A DNA stretch of 34,777 nucleotides from an uncultured Lachnobacterium sp. GTDB lineage: Bacteria; Bacillota; Clostridia; Lachnospirales; Lachnospiraceae. The stretch is taken from the NCBI GenBank assembly GCA_900543445.1, contig UQRC01000030.1, positions 1 to 34,777 on the forward strand, written 5' to 3'. A model generated the notes under the pieces. That model ran no database searches. It had not been told where the DNA came from and was given only the letters and a program-made list of their open reading frames with translations. Made by a program: the position numbers and the translations under genes. Shown here one piece after another: positions 23,499 through 29,898 of this stretch (its first letter is position 1; every line of letters begins with the position of its first letter).

Positions 23499-24377
23499 CT
23501 ATTCTTTATTGCCACTGTCCTTCTTCGTAATCCCCGGCACCATCGCCGCAGGCTGGGTGATCGCCGTACCAAGTATCATTTTCACGATCCACACAAAGAA
23601 AACCATAACAAGAATCGGAATCAGGCAGGTCGTAACAATGAGTACTGCAAGTCCGTCAATGAATTTGTTCAGCATATACTTGAATTGTTCTGTTGCAATA
23701 CTGGCAGTATCCTTTGCCTGTTCGATTGTATCTTTTGCTTTATCCACAAGTCCTGCGAAGAAACCTTCATCCCCTGAATTCTGATCGGATTCTGTACTAC
23801 TTTGGGCATTTTCCTCGGTCTGACTGATCAGATTCTCCGTCTCCGCAAGCGTCGTATCAATCGACTCCTGGTACGTGTTATAGATTAATTGAGACACGTG
23901 CACACTCACAGGAATGACTGCATAGACTGCCAATCCGAAGATCAGAATCTTTACCCCGAGTTTCCAGAAGAAATCTCTCCTGATTCCAAAATACAGAGCG
24001 ATTGCAATCATCGCAGCCGGTATCAGCCACCGGAAGGTGAGAGCTCCCAGAATCGTCAGTAAATATTTCTCGAGATAAATTGCAGAAACCACAATCAGGA
24101 AATATCCGCTTAAATCGGTCAGTTTTTCCGCAATCGGCGTACCGGTATCGCCCGGTATCAGTGTAATTGCAGCGGAAAGTGCCGTTGCTCCTGCGCATAA
24201 CTCCAGTGCAGTCGTCTTCTTTTCATCGAGGTATGTGATCGTTTTCTTGTTCACAGTGTATTCCGGCGAAGAATAATTTTTCGACAGTACAATATTCGAC
24301 ACTAACGCGATCACAATACATAGCACAATCATAACAATTCGAAAAATATGGTTCTCTTTTATTCTTTTCTTATCCAT
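23499..24377 (-). CDS. Multi-pass membrane protein of unknown function
   Basis: Protein of 292 residues that I cannot assign. It has predicted membrane helices at about 11-31, 95-120 (with the preceding segment at about 85), 119-135, 139-160 and 240-268. A hydrophilic helical extracellular or cytosolic loop (about 165-235) is rich in Glu, Gln, Ser and Asp (ETENLISQTEENAQSSTESDQNSGDEG, then AKDTIEQAKDTASIATEQFK). It lies 31 bases before the BceR-like regulator gene on the same strand and may be cotranscribed with it. A link to antibiotic response is inference from that position only. Confidence 0.75.
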   Translation of the reverse strand: MDKKRIKENHIFRIVMIVLCIVIALVSNIVLSKNYSSPEYTVNKKTITYLDEKKTTALELCAGATALSAAITLIPGDTGTPIAEKLTDLSGYFLIVVSAIYLEKYLLTILGALTFRWLIPAAMIAIALYFGIRRDFFWKLGVKILIFGLAVYAVIPVSVHVSQLIYNTYQESIDTTLAETENLISQTEENAQSSTESDQNSGDEGFFAGLVDKAKDTIEQAKDTASIATEQFKYMLNKFIDGLAVLIVTTCLIPILVMVFFVWIVKMILGTAITQPAAMVPGITKKDSGNKE

Positions 24378-24434
24378 GCTCTCACCCTCTGTTGTTCCTA
24401 TTCATCCGATTTTCTGTCAACTGTTCTCTTCTTT

Positions 24435-24462
24435 ATTCTATCGCAGCCACTCTGTAACACAA
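24435..24462 (-). promoter_or_regulatory. Possible promoter of the membrane protein/BceRS transcript
   Basis: On the minus strand TTGTGT (24457-24462), a 16-base spacer and TAGAAT (24435-24440) lie about 60 bases before the ATG at 24377. Confidence 0.4.
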
Positions 24463-24465
24463 GGG

Positions 24466-25335
24466 CTACTGTACTTGTTTCTGATCCGCAAGATAGTTTA
24501 CCGCAGAAAGTGCCGCAACATTGCCTTCTCCTGCCGCCTTAATGTATTGATACGGAGCTCCCGTGATATCACCACACGCAAAAAGCCCGGCAATATTCGT
24601 CCGGCAGCCTCTGTCAACAATCACCTGATTATTCTCAATCTGCAGTCCCGGAACCAGTTGTGACGGTGCCACCTGATCTCTCAGTATAAAAATGCCATCC
24701 GTCGGAATACTTTGTTCCTGCAGTTTAAGTACCAGATGATCATTCTCTTTTTCCATTCCAACCGGTGTCACATTCTGCAACACCTTCACTTTGTTATTCC
24801 AAGGCGAAAATTCCTGATACATCGGAATATAGATTACTTCTTCTGCCAGTTCCGCCAGGAAATCAGCTTCCTTTTCCTCATCCCTGGAGTATCCGATCAC
24901 AACCGTCCTGCGCCCCCGGTACAGCGCACCATCACAGGTCGCACAATAGCTTACACCTCTTCCCAGATTTTCCAGTTCTCCCGGAAATGGTTTGGCAGTG
25001 GACATTCCGCAGGCAAGGATAACCGTGTCTGTCTCATACATCGCTTGATGTCCCTGAATCGCGAAATATTTCCCCATCGCATATACTGTGTTCACTTTGT
25101 CCTCTGTGATCTTAATCTGCATCTGTTCCAGATGTCTCTGAAACGCCTTCTGCATCTCTTCTCCCGACACCTCCGGAAGTCCCAGATAATTCTGAATCGT
25201 ATGCGCCTTATTTACTTTGTCACTCAGTAACTTGCCTCCCAACAGAAGAATGTTCTTATTCCGCACCTTCGCTGTAATTGCGGCTTCCAGTCCCGCCGGA
25301 CCGGTGCCTATAATTGCTATATCGTATCGAGTCAT
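24466..25335 (-). CDS. Thioredoxin-reductase-like flavoprotein, NADPH motif not conserved
   Basis: Protein of 289 residues, shorter than the usual 310-320. FAD-binding GTGPAGLEAA (10-19), the redox-active pair in CATCDG (Cys131, Cys134) as in bacterial thioredoxin reductase, and the C-terminal FAD motif GLFACGDITG. The second nucleotide site, normally VIGGGNSA, reads VIGYSRDEEKEA (from 147), so a NADPH-binding GxGxxG is absent. The downstream Arg motif for the NADPH phosphate is also not recognisable. Clostridia are known to have ferredoxin-dependent flavin thioredoxin reductases lacking this motif, which makes that role the leading hypothesis. The start has AAGGAG upstream, 28 bases after the small HTH gene. 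Confidence 0.88.
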   Translation of the reverse strand: MTRYDIAIIGTGPAGLEAAITAKVRNKNILLLGGKLLSDKVNKAHTIQNYLGLPEVSGEEMQKAFQRHLEQMQIKITEDKVNTVYAMGKYFAIQGHQAMYETDTVILACGMSTAKPFPGELENLGRGVSYCATCDGALYRGRRTVVIGYSRDEEKEADFLAELAEEVIYIPMYQEFSPWNNKVKVLQNVTPVGMEKENDHLVLKLQEQSIPTDGIFILRDQVAPSQLVPGLQIENNQVIVDRGCRTNIAGLFACGDITGAPYQYIKAAGEGNVAALSAVNYLADQKQVQ

Positions 25336-25363
25336 CCTGCTTCTCCTTTACCGTTTCTGTTAT

Positions 25364-25678
25364 CTATTTCTTCTCAATTTCTGGAAGATTACCCAATTCA
25401 AAACTGCTTAATGTTGTCATTTTGTCGTAATACGCTTTATACCTGTAAATCGTTCGTTCACTGACATTATTACGTTTTGCAATCTCCACCATAGTCATAC
25501 CGCTTTCATAACCATCAACAAAATCATTGTATATTGCCATCCATTTTGCATTGTGTTTCTGCCTTCCGCTTAATTTACGATTTTTATAATATTCCAGTTC
25601 TTCACGTAATTTGGCATTCTCGTTTTCTAATTCTTCAATTCTTTTTATTGCCTCTTCAAGTGTTGTCACATTCTTCAT
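25364..25678 (-). CDS. Small leucine-zipper/helix-turn-helix protein
   Basis: Protein of 104 residues. Residues 5-32 form a short coiled coil (LEEAIKRIEELENENAKLREELEYY) with Leu/Ile at heptad positions. Residues 36-85 contain a resolvase/Hin-like helix-turn-helix: GRQKHNAKWMAIYNDFVDGYESGMTMVEIAKRNNVSERTIYRYK. It therefore looks like a small dimeric DNA-binding protein. A strong promoter and an abutting inverted repeat lie upstream. It is followed after 28 bases by the flavoprotein gene, probably in one transcript. The family is unnamed to me; a transposase-fragment origin is possible because this HTH type is common in IS helpers, but no element ends are present. Confidence 0.83.
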   Translation of the reverse strand: MKNVTTLEEAIKRIEELENENAKLREELEYYKNRKLSGRQKHNAKWMAIYNDFVDGYESGMTMVEIAKRNNVSERTIYRYKAYYDKMTTLSSFELGNLPEIEKK

Positions 25679-25718
25679 CCACCCATTCCTCCACTCATGC
25701 CATTATCATTTTGTCTTT

Positions 25719-25747
25719 ATTATATGTTTCTAATCCGTATTAGTCAA
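25719..25747 (-). promoter_or_regulatory. Strong SigA promoter of the HTH/flavoprotein operon
   Basis: On the minus strand TTGACT (25742-25747), 17 bases and TATAAT (25719-25724): a near-consensus promoter about 40 bases before the ATG. Confidence 0.85.
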
Positions 25748-25768
25748 TATGGTTTTGTCATACCATAT
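25747..25768. promoter_or_regulatory. Inverted repeat next to the -35 box, possible operator
   Basis: ATATGG (25747-25752) and CCATAT (25763-25768) are inverted around a 10-base centre and touch the -35 box. It may be the binding site of the HTH protein encoded just downstream. Confidence 0.45.
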
Positions 25769-25796
25769 CATTCTTATAACAAAAAAATTTCACCCG

Positions 25797-25840
25797 AAAA
25801 AAGCTGCTTATTTCCAAATACACTTGAAAATAAGCAGCTT
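25797..25840 (-). terminator. Terminator after rlmD
   Basis: AAGCTGCTTATTT (25801-25813) is complementary to AAATAAGCAGCTT (25828-25840). On the minus strand the hairpin runs into TTTTTT, 8 bases past the rlmD stop codon. Confidence 0.93.
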
Positions 25841-25847
25841 AGCCGAC

Positions 25848-27347
25848 TTAGATATCTTTTCTTTGAAGTTGAGTCACACACTCCACATGCACCGTGTGCG
25901 CGAACTGGTCCACCGCCCGCACCTTCTTAAGCTCATATCCGCCATCCACTAGAATCCGAAGATCTCTTGCAAGTGTCGCAGAATCGCAGCTGACATATAC
26001 GATGCGATCAGGCTGCATCGCAAGCATCGTGTTGAGACAGACCGCGTCACAGCCCTTGCGCGGCGGATCAACAACGATCACATCCGGATGGCGCATCGCT
26101 GCGTCCGAGCCACAATGAACCGGTTGTAATGCATTCTTCTGCACATCGGATGTTTCTGTGCCTTGGGAATCACCGGTTGCATCCCCGCTTTCTTCGTAGA
26201 ACTGCGGCAGCACTTCTTCTGCTTTTCCGACGAAGAACTCTGCATTCGTAATCTCGTTGAGCTTCGCATTGTTTTTCGCATCCTCGATTGCCTGTGGAAC
26301 AATCTCCACACCATAGACCTGCTTCGCCTTCTGGGAGAGGAAAAGAGAAATTGTTCCGATGCCACAGTAGAGATCCCACACGGATTCTTTACCGGTAAGC
26401 CCCGCATAATCCATTGCGATGCTGTACAGTTTCTCTGTCTGCTCCGGATTCACCTGATAGAAGGACTGCGGCGAAATATGGTAAGCAATCGCGGTGTCCG
26501 TCAGGGAGAAATCATCCGTATTGCGCAGATGGATATAATCCGTGATATACGGTTGTCCCCAGATACAACGCGTTTTGCGCCCCAGTATCACGTTCGTTTT
26601 CTCCGTATTGCTGTTCAGCGAGATTGAAGTCATTCCTTCGATCTGCTGCAACTGCTGCACAAGATCATCCTCATATGGAATCCTGTCCCCATTAATGATC
26701 AGACAGACCATAATCTCCTTCGTCGTAAAGCCGTAACGGATCAGCACGTGGCGCACAAGACCGCTTCCGTCCTCTTCCTTATACGGACGAATCTGGTGTT
26801 CTTCCATCCATTTGCAGACGATTGCAAGGATCGGCTGATTAACCTCTGCCCCAAGCATACAATCCTGCACCGGAATGATGCTGTGTGTGCGCGCCGCATA
26901 AAAGCCTGCGATCACATGCCCTTCCTTGTCCGTTCCAATCGGAAACTGCGCCTTGTTACGATAACGGTAAGGCTGATCCATTCCGACAATCGGAAGCATG
27001 ACAGCGTCCACTTCTTCCTCCGAAAATCCACCGAGGCGGATCAGATTGTTTCGCACCTTCTGATTCTTGAATGCAAGCTGCTCATCATAAGAAAGAGCCT
27101 GAATCTGACAACCTCCGCAACTTCTGTGCAGCGGGCATTCCGGCTCTACTCGATGCGGGGAAGGACACTTGATCTCCTCCACCCGCGCATATCCATAATT
27201 TTTCTTCACTTTCGTTGCACGTGCAACGATCTCATCACCGATTAAAGCGTCCTTCACAAAAAAGGTCATTCCTTCGTATTTGCCGATGCCTTCTCCGCCG
27301 ACGCCCATATCTGTAATGATCAAGGGAAATAAATCGTTTTTCTTCAC
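25848..27347 (-). CDS. rlmD: 23S rRNA (uracil-C5)-methyltransferase RlmD/RlmCD-like
   Basis: Protein of 499 residues from the GTG at 27347, preceded by AGAAGGG; the open frame runs 9 codons further without a ribosome site. N-terminal TRAM domain (to about 58), then the iron-sulfur cysteines Cys71-x5-Cys77-x2-Cys80 and a fourth in VQDCMLG. The SAM-dependent methyltransferase domain has DLYCGIGTISLFL, VVDPPRKGCD and the catalytic Cys in VYVSCDSATLARDL. It methylates uracils of 23S rRNA (U1939 in E. coli, also U747 in RlmCD). An acidic, low-complexity insert of about 35 residues (GDATGDSQGTETSDVQKN...) precedes the DPPRKG motif. The gene is third in an operon after the HtrA-like and YhaM-like genes. 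Confidence 0.94.
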   Translation of the reverse strand: MKKNDLFPLIITDMGVGGEGIGKYEGMTFFVKDALIGDEIVARATKVKKNYGYARVEEIKCPSPHRVEPECPLHRSCGGCQIQALSYDEQLAFKNQKVRNNLIRLGGFSEEEVDAVMLPIVGMDQPYRYRNKAQFPIGTDKEGHVIAGFYAARTHSIIPVQDCMLGAEVNQPILAIVCKWMEEHQIRPYKEEDGSGLVRHVLIRYGFTTKEIMVCLIINGDRIPYEDDLVQQLQQIEGMTSISLNSNTEKTNVILGRKTRCIWGQPYITDYIHLRNTDDFSLTDTAIAYHISPQSFYQVNPEQTEKLYSIAMDYAGLTGKESVWDLYCGIGTISLFLSQKAKQVYGVEIVPQAIEDAKNNAKLNEITNAEFFVGKAEEVLPQFYEESGDATGDSQGTETSDVQKNALQPVHCGSDAAMRHPDVIVVDPPRKGCDAVCLNTMLAMQPDRIVYVSCDSATLARDLRILVDGGYELKKVRAVDQFAHTVHVECVTQLQRKDI

Positions 27348-27374
27348 TCTTGTTACCCTTCTATAAATATACAA

Positions 27375-28322
27375 CTATATCGTACTTGTTCTACGAATAT
27401 TGGTATCTAACAGGCGATTGAATCCCTGCCACTGCAAATTGTTCTCCGGTACGCCTGCAAGCACCTCGCGAACCGTCTCCATCTTCGCATCCAGATTATC
27501 TGCAAAGCTAAGTGCCAAAGCTTCGACCAAAGCCGGTTTCTTCGGCGAACCGTATTCCAGTTCTCCGTGGTGTGCTAAGATGCAGTGCTTCAATTCGTTG
27601 GCAAGAACCTCCGGGAATCCGTCGATCTCGCGGATCTTCTCCCCGATCCACTCCGCACCGATCATAATATGACCGAGCAGCTGACCAGCGTCTGTATAAT
27701 CATTGGCCGGGAATGTGGAAAGTTCCTTCAGCTTACCGATATCGTGGAACATTGCAGCTGTAAGCAGCAGATCCCGGTTCAAAAACGGATAGTTCTGTGC
27801 AAAATAATTACAGTTTCTTGTCACACTGACCGTGTGCTCAAGAAGACCGCCAACAAATCCGTGATGCACACTTTTGGCAGCGGAATGGAACTTAAACGCC
27901 TTGGCAAAAGCCGCATCATCGAAAAACATATGTAAAAGCCTTGACAGATACGGATTCTTGACAGAAGCGATGTATCCCATCATCTCCTGATACATCTCAT
28001 CAATATCTTTATCACTTACCGGAAGATAATTCTCCGGCTCATACTCGCCCTCACCGACCTTGCGCACCCGCTTGATCGACAACTGTAAGTTTCCCTGAAA
28101 ACTTGTGACATCACCTGTGACAGCGACATAGTCCAAAGCATCAAACTCGTCAATTCCAACCGAACCCGGATCCCAGATCTTGGCATCCAGCGTTCCTGTC
28201 TTATCCTGTAAAAGTACATTATCATACGGCTTTCCAGACTTGGTCAATGCCGCCTGTTTGGATTTACATAAGTAGATTTCGTTGATTCTCTCTCCCTCGC
28301 GGAGAGTCTCGATAAATTTCAT
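27375..28322 (-). CDS. YhaM-like OB-fold/HD-domain 3'-5' exoribonuclease
   Basis: Protein of 315 residues, as in B. subtilis YhaM. The N-terminal OB-fold (about 15-90) contains YDNVLLQDKTGTLDAKIWDP. The HD domain (about 150-300) has HHGFVGGLLEHTVSV, MFHDIGKLKEL and HCILAHHGELEYGSPKKPALVEALALSFADNLDAKM, so all metal ligands of the family are visible. YhaM proteins are Mn-dependent 3'-5' exonucleases acting on RNA and single-stranded DNA ends. AAAGGAG precedes the ATG. It sits 10 bases after the HtrA-like gene and 27 bases before rlmD, forming an RNA-related pair within one operon. Confidence 0.92.
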   Translation of the reverse strand: MKFIETLREGERINEIYLCKSKQAALTKSGKPYDNVLLQDKTGTLDAKIWDPGSVGIDEFDALDYVAVTGDVTSFQGNLQLSIKRVRKVGEGEYEPENYLPVSDKDIDEMYQEMMGYIASVKNPYLSRLLHMFFDDAAFAKAFKFHSAAKSVHHGFVGGLLEHTVSVTRNCNYFAQNYPFLNRDLLLTAAMFHDIGKLKELSTFPANDYTDAGQLLGHIMIGAEWIGEKIREIDGFPEVLANELKHCILAHHGELEYGSPKKPALVEALALSFADNLDAKMETVREVLAGVPENNLQWQGFNRLLDTNIRRTSTI

Positions 28323-28332
28323 AATTGCTCCT

Positions 28333-29598
28333 TTATTTTAAAATTCCTGCTTCAATTTCACAGGTTAATTCTTTATAACCATTACTGCCTTCCCGCATGA
28401 ATACCACAGAGTACGTCTCTCCCGGCGTCAATCCGAGTACAGCATCCGTATACGAATCATCCGTTGTGATATCCTTATCGTCAATCTTCTGGATGACATC
28501 GCCGCTTTGTAATCCCGCGTTCATCGCCGGAGAATCCATCTCAACTTCCTTGATATAAACGCCCTTTGGAATACCATAGGTGTTGGCAATCTTATCCGTC
28601 ACGGTCGAAATATGGGCTCCCAAATACGGAACATCCTTCGACGCATACAAAAGCTCCATGATCCGGTTCAGTTCCGTCACATCGACCGCCGTCAGAGCGC
28701 CTGTCGAAGCTGCGCTGTAATTCTGCATCACAACGCCGATCATTTCACCATCCGTATTGATCAGAATTCCGCTTGCATTCTTGTTCGCGACAATATCCGT
28801 TGTATACACAGAATAATTGCTGTCCTGCGTAGAAATCTCATTACCTGTGGATGTAATATTTCCCGTCAGGATCGAATAGTTGGTTCCGAGCGGACTTCCC
28901 AAAGCGATCACAATGCTTCCCTTGTGCACCGTGCTGGAATTGCCCATGGACATAATTTTAATCAGAGAAAGCGTTGACTTCTCCATCTTATCCTTAGCGA
29001 CCGCAAGCACCGCAAGTCCTGTGTTTCCATCATACTTCATCAGTTCTGCCGGTGCGACGGAATCATCGATAAATGTCACATTGATCTTCGACGCATCCTT
29101 GATCACCTTGCGTTCCGTAAGGATCAAAAGCTTGCCGCCGGTATCACCAACGATCGTGCCGGATCCCTGTCCCTCACGCTCATAGGAAGTATTAAACCAG
29201 TCCGTATCACTGACCACGCTCGTGATCGTCACGATCGACTTATTGGCAACATTGCCGATCGCATAAAGCTGCGTCTGGATCTTCTGGTAATCATCGATTG
29301 TAAATTCCCTGATTGTCTCCTTCTGTTCCTGCGTATCGTCCGGTGTCTGCGTCGCTTCCTGCGTATCCTCCGTCTCCGGTTCCTGCGAATTCTGCACCTG
29401 CGTATCCGGTGTATTCTCCTTCAGTTTCTCCCGCAGCGACGGCAGCATCAGAAGCATCACAAGGACAGCCGTCAGCGCAAAAACAATACCACATCCTGCC
29501 GCGGTCAGAAAACGGATCCAGATGCGCTTGTAATTCTTCGGCTTATCTTTAATTTTCTCTCTAACAAATTCATTCTTCGGTAATTGCTTGTCTTCCAT
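28333..29598 (-). CDS. HtrA/DegP-like protein with PDZ domain and no catalytic triad
   Basis: Protein of 421 residues from the ATG at 29598 (AGAAGG upstream), membrane-anchored by a helix at about 26-53 and followed by a Thr/Gln/Glu-rich linker. Trypsin-like domain about 110-310, PDZ domain about 325-415 (YLGAHISTV...GVYIKEVEMDSPAMNAGLQSGDVIQKIDDKDI). The HtrA fold landmarks are clear (GQGSGTIVGD, VIALGSPLG, ILTGNITSTGNEI, DGEMIGVV), but the triad is gone: LTNNHVV reads LTERKVI (Lys164 for His), TDLAVL reads TGLAVL (Gly194 for Asp) and GNSGGPL reads NASGILIN (Ala275 for Ser). It is probably a pseudoprotease that binds proteins or peptides at the cell surface. First gene of the operon with the YhaM-like gene and rlmD. 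Confidence 0.93.
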   Translation of the reverse strand: MEDKQLPKNEFVREKIKDKPKNYKRIWIRFLTAAGCGIVFALTAVLVMLLMLPSLREKLKENTPDTQVQNSQEPETEDTQEATQTPDDTQEQKETIREFTIDDYQKIQTQLYAIGNVANKSIVTITSVVSDTDWFNTSYEREGQGSGTIVGDTGGKLLILTERKVIKDASKINVTFIDDSVAPAELMKYDGNTGLAVLAVAKDKMEKSTLSLIKIMSMGNSSTVHKGSIVIALGSPLGTNYSILTGNITSTGNEISTQDSNYSVYTTDIVANKNASGILINTDGEMIGVVMQNYSAASTGALTAVDVTELNRIMELLYASKDVPYLGAHISTVTDKIANTYGIPKGVYIKEVEMDSPAMNAGLQSGDVIQKIDDKDITTDDSYTDAVLGLTPGETYSVVFMREGSNGYKELTCEIEAGILK

Positions 29599-29645
29599 GT
29601 ACGACCTTCTCAATCCTCATTTGAAAAACCAACACATCAACCAAT

Positions 29646-29674
29646 ATTATATTCGCATTTCTGTACTCTTGCAA
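29646..29674 (-). promoter_or_regulatory. SigA promoter of the HtrA-like/YhaM-like/rlmD operon
   Basis: On the minus strand TTGCAA (29669-29674), a 17-base spacer and TATAAT (29646-29651) lie about 48 bases before the ATG at 29598. Confidence 0.8.
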
Positions 29675-29708
29675 CCATTTTTGCCTTTTCCCGCAAACAA
29701 GAATGAGG

Positions 29709-29714
29709 TATAAT
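29709..29714 (+). promoter_or_regulatory. -10 element of the mutS2 promoter
   Basis: A perfect TATAAT on the plus strand, divergent from the promoter at 29646-29674. The -35 region is poor (TTTTCC at 17 bases). Transcription from here would give a leader of about 175 bases before mutS2. Confidence 0.5.
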
Positions 29715-29730
29715 GTATGCGAAGCAACAA

Positions 29731-29877
29731 GCAGTGCCAAATGTGAAATAAACAGTTCACTGTGCTCGCACAAAGGGAACTGTTTATCTTTGATAGTGCG
29801 AACGTTGCGGTACATCTCTGATGTATCGCGTGACACACGGTTAGCGAGAAAATCACAGATTTTCGAGCGAGCACTGC
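29731..29877 (+). ncRNA. Structured 5' leader of mutS2 (multi-branch RNA candidate)
   Basis: An outer stem GCAGTGC (29731-29737)/GCACTGC (29871-29877) closes a set of hairpins. The first is ATAAACAGTTC (29748-29758)/GAACTGTTTAT (29777-29787) with an inner TGTG-CTCG-CACA tetraloop hairpin. The second is GCGGTACATC (29807-29816)/GATGTATCGC (29820-29829) and the third GAAAATC (29848-29854)/GATTTTC (29858-29864). None is followed by a T-tract, so they are not terminators. The element ends 8 bases before the ribosome site (AAAGAGG, 29885-29891). It fills most of the 300-bp gap between the two divergent operons. It matches no riboswitch class I recognise. Confidence 0.5.
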
Positions 29878-29898
29878 AAATATGAAAGAGGATACACC

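Noticed and set aside
28774..28782. Ser in NASGILIN as the HtrA catalytic serine
   Set aside because: Counting from the conserved LIN and DGE motifs puts Ala at the nucleophile position. The His and Asp positions are also replaced.
29721..29890. Hairpins before mutS2 as Rho-independent terminators
   Set aside because: None is followed by a T-tract on either strand, and they lie between a -10 element and the start codon.
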